From positions 34,775 through 98,774 of the forward strand of contig JAFUAH010000015.1 of NCBI GenBank assembly GCA_017464345.1: DNA of 64,000 nt, written 5' to 3'. A program made the translations under genes and the position numbers. The DNA comes from Bacteroidaceae bacterium (GTDB lineage Bacteria; Bacteroidota; Bacteroidia; Bacteroidales; Bacteroidaceae). Positions 34,093 through 42,303 of this stretch are shown here, piece after piece (positions within the stretch are counted from its first letter, which is position 1; each line of letters starts with the position of its first letter). The notes beneath the pieces are model-generated. The model saw only the letters and a list, made by a program, of their open reading frames with translations, was not told the origin of the DNA and ran no database searches.

Positions 34093-34251
34093 AGTTGAAA
34101 GTTGAAAATTGAAAATTGAAAGTTTTGGCTACGCCATTATCGTTATACAGGAAAATTGTTGTTTAGTCTCTCCGTCTCGCCGAAGGCTAACTTTCCGCTC
34201 GACCTTTGGTCGCTCGCCGTGCGAGAACTTTCAATTTTCAATTTTCAATTT
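34093..34251. repeat. Gene-less hairpin element between grpE and dnaJ
   Basis: The left arm has TTGAAAG/TTGAAAA units followed by TTGGCTACGCC. The right arm has GCCGAAGGC, a CGCTCGACCTTTGGTCGCTCG palindromic patch and CTTTCAA/TTTTCAA units. It shares arm type with 16525-16997 and 25038-25202 but contains no gene. Confidence 0.65.
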
Positions 34252-34255
34252 ATGT

Positions 34256-34861
34256 TTAGATTCCCACAACAACCTTTGCGTACCTCAATACGGTGTCGTT
34301 GAGCATGTATCCCTTCTCTGTGCAGTCGATGACCTTGCCCTTCAGTTCGTCCGTGGGGGCAGGGAACTGCGTGACGGCCTCGTGGAAGTCGGTGTTGAAG
34401 TCGGCATCCTTTGTGTCCATCTGTGTCACGCCCTGTGCCTCCATCACCTTCAGGAACTTCTTGTAGATGAGGTCGACACCCTCGCGCACAGCCTCCACGT
34501 CCTCGGCCTTCTCCATGTGTTGCAGGGCGCGCTCCAGGTCGTCGATGACGGGTAGCATGGCCTCCAGCACCTTCCGGCCGCCGTTCAGGATGAGGTCGGC
34601 CTTCTCCTTGATGATGCGCTTGCGATAGTTGTCGAACTCCGCCTGCTTGTACAGCCGTTCCTTCTCCAGTTCCGCAATGCGCGCCTCGGCTAGTGTCAGC
34701 TTATCCTCGAGGGTTTCCTCCTTTGGCGCGTCTTCCGTGTTTTCGGTAGCACCAGTGTTCTCATTGGCCTTCGTGGCTTTGTCGTCTGCATGCTCCGTGC
34801 ATTCAGTATTTACCGTACTTTCTGTGTTGTCGGTGTTTACAATCTTTTCTTCTTTATCCAT
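34256..34861 (-). CDS. grpE: Nucleotide exchange factor GrpE
   Basis: A 201-residue protein. An acidic, low-complexity N-terminus (about 1-50, rich in Thr, Asn, Glu) precedes a long coiled coil (LEDKLTLAEARIAELEKERL) and the beta-wing domain with NTDFHEAVTQFPA and ENG-like KGKVIDCTEKGYMLND near the end. It releases ADP from DnaK in the DnaK-DnaJ-GrpE cycle. It is upstream of dnaJ with a repeat element between. No TAnnTTTG box is clear in the 190 bases upstream, so another sigma factor could be used. Confidence 0.95.
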   Translation of the reverse strand: MDKEEKIVNTDNTESTVNTECTEHADDKATKANENTGATENTEDAPKEETLEDKLTLAEARIAELEKERLYKQAEFDNYRKRIIKEKADLILNGGRKVLEAMLPVIDDLERALQHMEKAEDVEAVREGVDLIYKKFLKVMEAQGVTQMDTKDADFNTDFHEAVTQFPAPTDELKGKVIDCTEKGYMLNDTVLRYAKVVVGI

Positions 34862-35051
34862 AGTTTCATGTTATTTTCACTGAATGACGAGCTACAAAAA
34901 ACTTGCCAAATAGGGTGCTCCGTACAATGTTTTCCTGTTTGTCGCCAATCTGACGGGCTTAGCAGTTCTATAGATATTTTGGATTACAGGAGATGATTCA
35001 TAGAATATGTTTACGCTCGGCATACTTTATGAAAGTATGACTTTGCGCTGT

Positions 35052-35897
35052 TTAACCATATGTTTCTATCAAATATTTCACGAATTGCGGGTCGTTGAAG
35101 TTGATGGTGCCCGTGTCGTGCTGGTTGAGGGTAGTGATTTGTGCCATCTCGTCGGCGTTCAGCGTGAAGTCGAAGATGTCGAAATTCTGCGCCATGCGCT
35201 CCTTGTGGCTCGACTTGGGGATAGCCACGATGCCGCGCTGAGTGAGCCAACGGAGGGCAATCTGTGCAGCGCTTTTGCCGTAACGCGTACCAATGTTGCC
35301 GAGCACTTCACTCTTCACAATGCCATCGACACCTTGTCCGCCGAGCGGCCCCCAGGCCATCATTCGGGTGTCGGTCTCTGCCAGCAGGGGGGGGATGCCT
35401 GTCTGCTGAATCAGGACGTTGCACTGCAACTGATTCACCATAGGCTTTACATCGACATAGTGGGCAAAGTCGAAGAAGCGGGCGGCCTGGAAGTTCGAGA
35501 CACCGATGGCACGCACCTTGCCGTCGCGATAGGCTTTCTCCATGGCCCGCCATGTGCCGAACACGTCGCCGTAGGCCTGATGGATGAGCATCAGGTCGAT
35601 GTAGTCGGTCTGCAACTTGCGCAGGCTCTCGTCTATGCTCTTGGCAGCCTTCTCTTCACCATTGTTCGATACCCATATTTTGGTTACGAGGAAGATGTCT
35701 TCGCGCCGAATGCCGCTCTTGGTGATAGCCTGCCCAACGCCTTCTTCGTTGTAGTAGGCCTGTGCCGTGTCAATGAGCCGATAGCCTACCGAGAGTGCAT
35801 CGCTGACACACCGTTCTGCCTCCTGTGGCGGCACCTGGAATACGCCGTAGCCCAGCAGGGGCATATCCAAACCGTTGCTTAATTTGATGTTTTCCAT
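35052..35897 (-). CDS. Aldo/keto reductase
   Basis: A 281-residue TIM-barrel reductase. The catalytic Asp and Tyr lie in YRLIDTAQAYYNEEGVG (about 44-60), the Lys in FLVTKIWVSN (about 74-83) and the His in LMLIHQAYGD (about 106-115). The NADPH-binding tail IPKSSHKERMAQN is at about 227-239. It reduces aldehydes or ketones with NADPH. It ends a probable operon (alcohol dehydrogenase, decarboxylase-cupin, this gene) with short gaps, suggesting a role in detoxifying reactive carbonyls; the substrate is unknown. Confidence 0.93.
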   Translation of the reverse strand: MENIKLSNGLDMPLLGYGVFQVPPQEAERCVSDALSVGYRLIDTAQAYYNEEGVGQAITKSGIRREDIFLVTKIWVSNNGEEKAAKSIDESLRKLQTDYIDLMLIHQAYGDVFGTWRAMEKAYRDGKVRAIGVSNFQAARFFDFAHYVDVKPMVNQLQCNVLIQQTGIPPLLAETDTRMMAWGPLGGQGVDGIVKSEVLGNIGTRYGKSAAQIALRWLTQRGIVAIPKSSHKERMAQNFDIFDFTLNADEMAQITTLNQHDTGTINFNDPQFVKYLIETYG

Positions 35898-35909
35898 ATT
35901 ACCTGTTAT

Positions 35910-36923
35910 TTAGTAATTCGTTAGTTTGTCGTACGCCTCGTCGCTCACGGGTTCCAACCAGTCGTTACTTGCACCTTCCTTCACATCGGCGTGGTAGGTG
36001 AGGTGCTGCATCCACGAGTCGCGCTGAGCACCGTGCCAGTGTTTCACGCCCTCGGGCACAGCGATGGTCATGCCGGGGCGCAGTTCCACGGGCTCCTTGC
36101 CCCACTCCTGATACCAGCCACGGCCAGAGACGCAGATGAGTACCTGTACGGCTCCGTGGTGGATGTGCCAGTTGTTGCGGCAACCGGGCTCGAAGGTGAC
36201 GTTGCAGAGTCCGCTCTTGTCGAGCACGGCGAGGTAACTATTGCCCGTGAAGTACTGGGCGAAAGCAGTGTTGGGCTCGCCTTTGGGCCATGTCACTCCA
36301 CCGACCTCGAGGGCCAGCCGCAGAGCCTTCTCCACCACCTCGCCGCTGTTGCCCATGTTGCGGGCACCGCGCAGGTGAGCCTGCAACTGCGCTTCGCAAC
36401 CGGGCAGGGCGGAGATGATGCCCACCGTCACCAATTCGCGGTCGGCGTGGGAGAGGTTGTTGCGGGCAAAGATGTCGCCGAAGAGGTGCGCTTTCAGGTA
36501 ATAGTCGGTCTGCGGAGCAAAGGCATAGGTGAAAGGCACGCCCGTCACCTGCGTTTGCACTTCCGTACCCTGTTGCAGGGCATCGTAGTCCTCGGGCAAC
36601 GGGTCGGCTTCCTTGCCGGGCTCCACACGCCTGCCGTCGGCTTCGCGTTCCTTAATGACCTGTTGTAAGGCACCCAACGCATTCAGACTGCGGGGGAAAC
36701 CAGCGTAGGCATACACCTGCGACAGGGCCTCCTTCAATTCGCTTACCGTCATGCCGCCGTCCATTCCGTCGTGCAGAGCCGTCTTCAGTTTGTCAATGTC
36801 TCCCTTGCCTGCCAGTGCACCAATGGTCACCAGCGTTCTTTGCCTGTCATTCATAGACTGTTCTCCTTTCGTTTGTCCCGCCAGCAGCAGGGCTGCCAGC
36901 AGGGCGGTTAGATACTTTTTCAT
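35910..36923 (-). CDS. Exported carboxymuconolactone decarboxylase-like protein fused to a cupin
   Basis: A 337-residue fusion. A signal peptide (about 1-20) is followed by two AhpD/CMD-like helical units (about 25-95 and 125-215, with RELVTVGIISALPGCEAQLQAHLRGA) and a cupin domain (about 225-325) whose metal-site residues appear in NNWHIHHGAVQVLICVSGRG and GVKHWHGAQ. Such fusions are common in Bacteroidetes redox clusters; the reaction is unproven. It lies between the alcohol dehydrogenase and aldo/keto reductase genes. The CMD units lack an obvious CxxC pair, so peroxidase activity is doubtful. Confidence 0.85.
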   Translation of the reverse strand: MKKYLTALLAALLLAGQTKGEQSMNDRQRTLVTIGALAGKGDIDKLKTALHDGMDGGMTVSELKEALSQVYAYAGFPRSLNALGALQQVIKEREADGRRVEPGKEADPLPEDYDALQQGTEVQTQVTGVPFTYAFAPQTDYYLKAHLFGDIFARNNLSHADRELVTVGIISALPGCEAQLQAHLRGARNMGNSGEVVEKALRLALEVGGVTWPKGEPNTAFAQYFTGNSYLAVLDKSGLCNVTFEPGCRNNWHIHHGAVQVLICVSGRGWYQEWGKEPVELRPGMTIAVPEGVKHWHGAQRDSWMQHLTYHADVKEGASNDWLEPVSDEAYDKLTNY

Positions 36924-36946
36924 TATTCAGCATAGAAAGTGTTCCC

Positions 36947-38185
36947 TTACAGACTGGCCACAAGGATTTCCTTGATATTTTGCTCCATTAGGGGCGCGTA
37001 GGCGTGCTCCAGTCCTTCGTTTTCGGCGATGTGACGGGCCATCTCGTCCAATCGGCTGTCATCAATGCCCACCTCACGCAGATGCATGGGGATGCCAATG
37101 CTCTCGAAGAAGCGGTAGGTCTCGTCGATGGAGCGTTCGGCTATCTCCTGCTTGGGCAGCGAACTGTCGATGCCGAAGACGTTGATGCCATACTTCACGA
37201 AGCGGTCAATGGTCTTTTCGCTCAGGATATGCTTCATCCAGCGCGGCGTGATGATGGCCAGGCCCTCGCCGTGGGTTATGTCGTAGTAGGCCGAGAGGGC
37301 GTGTTCGATGCCGTGGCAGGGCCAACCAGAGGGGCTGTTGCCGAGCGACAGGATGCGGTTGCAGCCGTAGGTGCAGCAGAGCATCATCTCGGCACGGGCG
37401 GTGTAGTCCTCGGGGTTCTCCAGGCACTTGCGACCGTTCACCATCAGCGAGCGCAGCATCGACTCGCAGAAACCGTCGTTCAACAGCGTCGTGTCCTCAG
37501 CGAAGTATTGCTCGATGGTGTGGTTCATGGCATCGGCAATGCCGGCAGCGGTTTGTTTCTTCGATACCGTGAACGTATAGACGGGGTCTAGGATGGAGCA
37601 TACGGGATAGAGCAGCGGGTCGACGTAGCCCACCTTGTCGTTGGTCTCGGTGCGCGAGATGACACCTCCCGGGTCGAACTCAGAGCCCGTGGCAGCAAGG
37701 GTGATGATATCCACGATGGGCAGGGCCTTCTGTGCCTTCACCTTATACGTGATGAGGTCCCAAGGCTCGCCGTCGTAGCAAGCACCGGCAGCGATGGCCT
37801 TCGAGCAGTCGAGCACCGAGCCGCCGCCTACGGCCAGAATCACGTCAATATTGTTCTCCTTGCACAGGCGTACGCCGTCCAGCACGCTAGGGTCATACTT
37901 CGGGTTGGGCTGGATGCCGGGGAGTTCCGTAATCTCGAAGTCCTTCAGGAGTTCCTTCACGCGGCCATAGAGACTCAATTTGACCTTCGGTCGAGCCTCC
38001 TTACGCTCGGCAGAGTTGATGCAAGCATCACTCTGCTCTCGCTCAACCGGAGCCTTCTTGATGCTGCCGCCACCGTAGGTCAGCAACACACGCTTGCCGA
38101 GGGGGCGCATCACCTCGGGCAATTTCACAATCGACTCACGTCCGAAGATGAGTCGGGTCGGGGTTCTGTAATCAAAGTTCTGCAT
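36947..38185 (-). CDS. Iron-containing alcohol dehydrogenase (butanol dehydrogenase/YqhD type) with a palindromic-element insertion
   Basis: A 412-residue NADPH-dependent alcohol dehydrogenase. GGGSVLDCSKAIA (cofactor site) is at about 118-130. The metal ligands are in DAMNHTIEQYF (about 222) and GWPCHGIEHALSAYYDITHGEGLA (about 290-313). It reduces aldehydes in the cytoplasm. Between the conserved YGGGSIKK and LYGRVKELLKDFEI the protein carries about 27 extra residues (45-71) encoded by a palindromic repeat, so it is longer than its relatives (about 385). It is the first gene of its operon, with the promoter at 38233-38240. Confidence 0.92.
   Translation of the reverse strand: MQNFDYRTPTRLIFGRESIVKLPEVMRPLGKRVLLTYGGGSIKKAPVEREQSDACINSAERKEARPKVKLSLYGRVKELLKDFEITELPGIQPNPKYDPSVLDGVRLCKENNIDVILAVGGGSVLDCSKAIAAGACYDGEPWDLITYKVKAQKALPIVDIITLAATGSEFDPGGVISRTETNDKVGYVDPLLYPVCSILDPVYTFTVSKKQTAAGIADAMNHTIEQYFAEDTTLLNDGFCESMLRSLMVNGRKCLENPEDYTARAEMMLCCTYGCNRILSLGNSPSGWPCHGIEHALSAYYDITHGEGLAIITPRWMKHILSEKTIDRFVKYGINVFGIDSSLPKQEIAERSIDETYRFFESIGIPMHLREVGIDDSRLDEMARHIAENEGLEHAYAPLMEQNIKEILVASL
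37973..38053 (-). repeat. Palindromic element inserted in frame in the alcohol dehydrogenase gene
   Basis: About 81 bp contain the hairpin CAGAGTTGATGC-AA-GCATCACTCTG (38022-38046), flanked by partly complementary CGGTCGAGC and CGCTCAACCG. The segment translates as an Arg/Lys/Glu-rich stretch absent from typical family members. It preserves the frame, as known for Rickettsia palindromic elements. Confidence 0.7.
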
Positions 38186-38232
38186 AATACCTTTATGTTA
38201 ATTCTGTATCTTTCTGTATCTTGAATCTGGTG

Positions 38233-38300
38233 CAAAGATACGAAACAATCCGCAAACCGCTATTACACGATTTGCGGATTCTTTTACCATTTTTGCGGAA
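38233..38300 (-). promoter_or_regulatory. Promoter and candidate operator of the alcohol dehydrogenase operon
   Basis: The -7 box TATCTTTG is at 38233-38240 (minus strand). Upstream lies a perfect 10-bp inverted repeat, AATCCGCAAA (38247-38256) and TTTGCGGATT (38271-38280). A third half-site, TTTTGCGGAA, is at 38291-38300. This is a plausible regulator-binding region covering the -33 zone. Confidence 0.6.
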
Positions 38301-38376
38301 AAGCGATGATACTCTTCACATCTGCATGGTCGTCGAAGCGTTCGGCTTTTGGGGAATCGACAGAACCGTCCCGATT

Positions 38377-39069
38377 TTATATCTTCTCCACCAGCCGCTT
38401 GCCCAGTGCGTAGGCGTTTTTCAAGTCTATGTCGTAGTGCTCATCGCGATATTTCCGCTTGTCCTCTTCTGAGAACAGGTTGAAGTCGTAGCGGGAGTAG
38501 TCGTTGAACTGGTAGGTGTTGCAGACATACAGCGTCTCCGAGTAACCGAAGATGTCCTCCATCACCTTGGCGTTCTCGTCGAGGATGGCAGGATAGCCAA
38601 TCACTTTCATATAGTCCTCAGGGCAGTTCATCGTGAGAATCATGGCCGTGGGAATAACCTTGTCGCGGAGGGTGATGTGGCGACCTGCATGACCATCGCC
38701 CCCTTCTTCCCTTTCGTAAAGATACGTGCCGATGGGGAACATCAGACGCTCCATGAAGGCGCGCATGACACCCGTGGGATAACTGTAATAGACGGGTGAG
38801 CCGAGCACGATGACATCGGCCTGCCGGGCACGCTCCAGCACGGGGCGCAGGTCATCCTTGATGGCACACACGCCGTTGCACTTAGAGTTTTTCAGTTTGC
38901 AGGCAAAACAACTCTTGCACCCCTTGAAGTCGATGTCGTAGAGGTGGACGAGTTCGGTTTCAGCCCCTGCTGCCTCGGCTCCGCGCATGGCGCTCTGGAG
39001 CATGTCAGCGGTATTTTTGTTCTTTCGCGGACTGCCATTGAAGAACATGGCTTTGATTTTCTTTTCCAT
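38377..39069 (-). CDS. NADPH-dependent FMN reductase-like flavoprotein
   Basis: A 230-residue flavodoxin-fold protein. The FMN phosphate loop FFNGSPRKNKNTADML is at about 9-24. A Cys-rich segment, GCKSCFACKLKNSKCNGVC, is at about 52-70. PVYYSYPTGVMRAFMERLMFP is at about 97-117. The start at 39069 is chosen because the -7 box (39098-39105) lies between it and an upstream in-frame Met at 39207. It is likely an iron-sulfur or FMN flavoprotein reducing quinones or similar acceptors. It is transcribed divergently from the alpha/beta hydrolase. Confidence 0.88.
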   Translation of the reverse strand: MEKKIKAMFFNGSPRKNKNTADMLQSAMRGAEAAGAETELVHLYDIDFKGCKSCFACKLKNSKCNGVCAIKDDLRPVLERARQADVIVLGSPVYYSYPTGVMRAFMERLMFPIGTYLYEREEGGDGHAGRHITLRDKVIPTAMILTMNCPEDYMKVIGYPAILDENAKVMEDIFGYSETLYVCNTYQFNDYSRYDFNLFSEEDKRKYRDEHYDIDLKNAYALGKRLVEKI

Positions 39070-39097
39070 AAAAGTATTTGTTTTTATTTTGTGGGGA

Positions 39098-39105
39098 CAA
39101 AGATA
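39098..39105 (-). promoter_or_regulatory. -7 box for the flavoprotein gene at 38377-39069
   Basis: TATCTTTG on the minus strand, 28 nt upstream of the chosen ATG. Confidence 0.7.
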
Positions 39106-39251
39106 CACATTATTTTTGAGATTTCTGCGCCCGAAGGTTAAAAATGCACTGGTGGCCGGGCGTGCGGTAGCAGGAGTCGTGACTCGGCATTTACATTGCG
39201 ACAGCAAAGTTACAATGATTCCGCGAAGCCGTCAAACGACGGAATACTGAT

Positions 39252-39309
39252 AATTTTCGCAGTATTCAGGGAGTAGTGGCGATAATCTGCGAAAATTTCA
39301 CTACCTTTG
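39252..39309 (+). promoter_or_regulatory. Promoter with 11-bp inverted repeat upstream of the hydrolase gene
   Basis: AATTTTCGCAG (39252-39262) and CTGCGAAAATT (39287-39297) form a perfect inverted repeat ending four bases before the -7 box TACCTTTG (39302-39309). The half-site resembles that at 38247-38280, so one regulator may control both redox units. The 70-nt leader holds no gene. Confidence 0.6.
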
Positions 39310-39379
39310 CGCCTGATAAGCGAAACAGATTAATCGGTAACCGACATAAGTCGCTTGCCAAAAGCAAGAATTTCTGAAT

Positions 39380-40312
39380 ATGAATAGAATACTGACCATT
39401 CTTGCAACCATCGTGTTGGCACTTACGGCGATGGCTCAAAACAAAACGACAAGCAATATGATAACGTATCACAAAATCCAAGTCGAAGACTGCAACGTCT
39501 TCTACCGCGAGGCCGGCGCTAAGGACAAACCCGCCGTATTGCTGCTGCATGGTTTCCCCAGCAGCAGCCATATGTTCCGCGAACTGATGCCCGAACTGGC
39601 TGACGAGTATCATCTGATTGCCCCTGACTTCCCCTCGTTCGGACAGACGGAAAGCCCCGACCGCGAACACTTCACCTACTCCTTCGACCATCTGGCAAAG
39701 ATAGGCGATAAGTTTACCGAGGCCGTCGGACTGACGAAGTTCGCCATGTACGTGTTCGACTATGGCGCTCCCATCGGCTACCGCTTGGCCATGTGGCACC
39801 CAGAGCGCATCACGGCCATCGTGTCGCAGAATGGCAATATGTACGAGGAAGGCTTGGGCAAGAAGTGGGAGGCTCGCAAGGCTTATTGGACGAACCCCAC
39901 GCCCGAACTTCGCCAGCAGTTCTCGTCGGCCTTTGCCCTTGAGACCATCATCGGCCAGTACACCTTCGGCACGCCCGAAGGCTCGGTCGGCCCCGACGGC
40001 TATTCGCTCGACTTCTACTACGTCAACCTGCCCGGCCGCGCCGAGATGCAGAACGACCTCATTCTCGACTACCGCTCAAATGTGGCCCTCTATCCAGAGT
40101 TCCAGAAGTACCTGCGCGACAATCAACCCCCGTTGCTCGCCGTCTGGGGCGAGAACGACCCGTCGTTCATCCCCGCCGGAGCCGAGGCCTTCAAGCGTGA
40201 CCTGCCCAATGCCGAGATTCACTTCGTACCCAGCGGCCACTTCGCGCTGGAAAGCCACCACACGGAGATTGCCCGACTGATGCGCGAGTTTCTGAAGAGC
40301 GCGCTGGGATAA
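39380..40312 (+). CDS. Exported alpha/beta hydrolase (epoxide hydrolase/dehalogenase-like)
   Basis: A 310-residue protein with a signal peptide (cleavage after TAMAQ, about 20). The oxyanion-region motif LLLHGFPSSSHMF is at about 54-66. The nucleophile elbow VFDYGAPIG is at about 130-138 with Asp rather than Ser, as in epoxide hydrolases and haloalkane dehalogenases. The acid is in WGENDPSF (about 257) and the final His in PSGHFALE (about 287). It would hydrolyse a small electrophile in the periplasm. It is convergent with the NTF2-like gene. Confidence 0.9.
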   Translation: MNRILTILATIVLALTAMAQNKTTSNMITYHKIQVEDCNVFYREAGAKDKPAVLLLHGFPSSSHMFRELMPELADEYHLIAPDFPSFGQTESPDREHFTYSFDHLAKIGDKFTEAVGLTKFAMYVFDYGAPIGYRLAMWHPERITAIVSQNGNMYEEGLGKKWEARKAYWTNPTPELRQQFSSAFALETIIGQYTFGTPEGSVGPDGYSLDFYYVNLPGRAEMQNDLILDYRSNVALYPEFQKYLRDNQPPLLAVWGENDPSFIPAGAEAFKRDLPNAEIHFVPSGHFALESHHTEIARLMREFLKSALG

Positions 40313-40392
40313 CGACTTCCGTCCGAGGATGGAGGAGATTCTGAAGGAAAAAATCCGTAAAACAGGGACACTCAAAGGGTAAAAGGATTGTA

Positions 40393-40438
40393 AAAACAAA
40401 GCGTCCGTGTCATTCTTTTGTGACACGGACGCTTTGTT
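40393..40438. terminator. Bidirectional terminator hairpin
   Basis: A perfect 19-bp stem (40393-40411 with 40420-40438, arm AAACAAAGCGTCCGTGTCA) with an 8-nt loop lies between the convergent genes ending at 40312 and 40438. Confidence 0.9.
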
Positions 40439-40806
40439 TAATACGTTGAGGCCTGCGCTTCAGTGAAGAGCCACTGGCCGTTGCGACGGACGAGGCGGAA
40501 GCGGAGTTGCAAGGACCACGTGTGCCGACCACCGCCAAAGACGGCGGCCTCTACACGGCTGCAGCCTACGAGGGTGGCGTGGTCGCCGTCGATGTGGATG
40601 TCCAACTGTTCGTGCGCGGCAGAATAGTAGTTGAGCGTGCCGTTTAGGATGGACTGGATATAGACCGACTTCGGCTGGTGCATCCCCGTCATGTGGACGA
40701 GCACGAACTCCGAGGCATGGACGGCATCGAGCGTCGCACTGTCCTTTTCCACCATGGCGCGGTACATGCAGTGGTACTGCTCGGCTATCTGCTCACGGTC
40801 GGTCAC
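40438..40806 (-). CDS. NTF2-like (DUF4440-type) protein with GTG start
   Basis: A 122-residue protein of the SnoaL/DUF4440 fold: TDREQIAEQYHCMYRAMVEKD at the start, DAVHASEFVLVHMTGM and HTWSLQLRFRLVRRNGQW later. An ATG at 40947 is open in frame but lies well inside the upstream flavoprotein gene and would add a Cys/Ser-rich stretch unlike the family. The GTG at 40804-40806, five bases after that gene's stop, is therefore preferred. Function unknown; it is translated as part of the flavoprotein operon. Confidence 0.75.
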   Translation of the reverse strand: MTDREQIAEQYHCMYRAMVEKDSATLDAVHASEFVLVHMTGMHQPKSVYIQSILNGTLNYYSAAHEQLDIHIDGDHATLVGCSRVEAAVFGGGRHTWSLQLRFRLVRRNGQWLFTEAQASTY

Positions 40807-40810
40807 GACG

Positions 40811-41434
40811 CTATCGGATAAAATTGGTGTACAGCGTCTCGGGCTCCTGCTCGGGCAGTCCGCTGCGCTCGCGCTCGTTGGCGATGGCGCGGACAAGGAA
40901 AGCCATATTGCGACCCAGCACACGCATAACCTGCATACCTTCTTCATCCTGTAGAACGTCTTCGGCGGTGGCTCCGTGTACCTCGTTCCAGTAGCGGCTC
41001 GACACGACGGGCATTTCGCAGATGGTGAAATACTTGTTTAGGCGGTCGAGCGTGGCAATGGTGCCGGCACGACGGGCGGAGGCCACGGCAGCACCCACCT
41101 TCATGCGCTTGGAGAAGGGTGTAGAGAAGAACAGACGGTCGAGAAAGGCCGTCACCGTGGCGGCTGGGCCGGCGTAGTAGACGGGGGCACCGACGACCAG
41201 TCCGTCTGCCTCCTCAAACTTCCGTGCCGTCTCGTTCACGAGGTCCTTGTCGAAGACGCAGCGGCCCAGTTCCTTGCACTTGTAGCAGCCGATACAGCCG
41301 TGAATGTCCTTGTGGCCGACATGCAGAATCTCGGTCTCCACGCCGTTCCGTTCCAACTCTCCTGCCACCACCTCCAGCGCTGTCTGCGTGCAGCCGTGGG
41401 CGTGTGGACTTCCGTTAATCAATAGTACTTTCAT
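40811..41434 (-). CDS. Flavodoxin-fold NAD(P)H oxidoreductase
   Basis: A 207-residue NADPH-dependent FMN reductase-like protein. The FMN loop LLINGSPHAHGCTQTAL is at about 4-20. A Cys cluster, HGCIGCYKCKELGRCVF, is at about 45-61. GAPVYYAGPAATVTAFLDRLFF is at about 81-102. The Cys motif suggests an iron-sulfur flavoprotein or a redox-active pair. It lies in a minus-strand run with SDR and flavodoxin genes, consistent with quinone or electrophile reduction. Substrate unknown. Confidence 0.88.
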   Translation of the reverse strand: MKVLLINGSPHAHGCTQTALEVVAGELERNGVETEILHVGHKDIHGCIGCYKCKELGRCVFDKDLVNETARKFEEADGLVVGAPVYYAGPAATVTAFLDRLFFSTPFSKRMKVGAAVASARRAGTIATLDRLNKYFTICEMPVVSSRYWNEVHGATAEDVLQDEEGMQVMRVLGRNMAFLVRAIANERERSGLPEQEPETLYTNFIR

Positions 41435-41462
41435 AGTATAGAGGATTTAGTGAAATTGTGAA

Positions 41463-42299
41463 TTAGTGTGTTGCCTTGAGATATTGCAAATCGCCGTACC
41501 AGTACGAGGCGGTGCATCCGCCGTCGATGAGCAGGTCGGCACCCGAGATGAAGCGGCCACGGGAAGACATGAGGAACTCAGCCAGGTCGCCCACCTCGTC
41601 AGGTGTTCCGGCACGACGGGCGGGCATGCCCTCAATCATCTTCAGATAGCCGTCCTTGCGCGGGCCGTGCAGTTCGTCGTTGGCCAGCGGAGTGATGATG
41701 ATGCCGGGAGAAATGCTGTTGATGGTGGCACCGCGACGGCCCCAACGGGTAGCCTCGTACATCACGCGGAGCACATTGCAGCGCTTCGAATACTGATAGG
41801 CTTTTAAGGTGTCGTCAATCTTGCGGATGAAGGGCAGTGACAGCAACTCTTCGACGGGTGCGGTGGCCAGCGCGTCGTTCTGCTCCTGCGGCAGTTCAGG
41901 CAGACGGTGGCCGCTCTGCGACGAGATGATGATGCCACTGCCACCCTCGGCGATGACCTTTCCGAACTCCTCCAGCAAGACGCTCGTGCCGTAAAGATCC
42001 ACTTGCAGGATGTGCTCAACGGGAGCCTGCGACGGCGACACGCCTGCAGCATTTACCATATACTTGATTTCGCCTTTACCAGAAGCAAAGGTCACCAGAC
42101 GCAGAATGTCCTCTTTTGAACCGAGGTCACACTTAATCGTTGAACACTCGAACCCCGCATCCTCCAACGTCTTGGCAGCCCGCTCGGCGTTCTCCACGCT
42201 ATAGTCTGCCAATACCACATGTTTACCTGCCGACACGCGGCGAATGATGGCCTGTCCGATGCTTCCTGCACCAATCAGAACTGATACGTCTTTTGCCAT
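41463..42299 (-). CDS. Short-chain dehydrogenase/reductase
   Basis: A 278-residue SDR. The nucleotide-binding motif is GAGSIGQAI at about 10-18 (a variant of TGxxxGIG), NAAGV is near 88 and the catalytic YQYSK near 168. An insert between these (about 128-160, HRLPELPQEQNDALATAPVE) resembles that of SDRs in Bacteroidetes redox operons. The C-terminal SGADLLIDGGCT is conserved. It starts four bases before the end of the upstream lipoprotein gene's spacer, indicating an operon. Substrate unknown. Confidence 0.92.
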   Translation of the reverse strand: MAKDVSVLIGAGSIGQAIIRRVSAGKHVVLADYSVENAERAAKTLEDAGFECSTIKCDLGSKEDILRLVTFASGKGEIKYMVNAAGVSPSQAPVEHILQVDLYGTSVLLEEFGKVIAEGGSGIIISSQSGHRLPELPQEQNDALATAPVEELLSLPFIRKIDDTLKAYQYSKRCNVLRVMYEATRWGRRGATINSISPGIIITPLANDELHGPRKDGYLKMIEGMPARRAGTPDEVGDLAEFLMSSRGRFISGADLLIDGGCTASYWYGDLQYLKATH

Positions 42300-42303
42300 A
42301 TTG

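Noticed and set aside
40807-40947. Signal-peptide-like extension of the NTF2-like protein to 40947
   Set aside because: It overlaps the preceding flavoprotein gene by 137 bases and is Cys/Ser/Pro-rich. The GTG at 40806 gives a normal family start just after the upstream stop.
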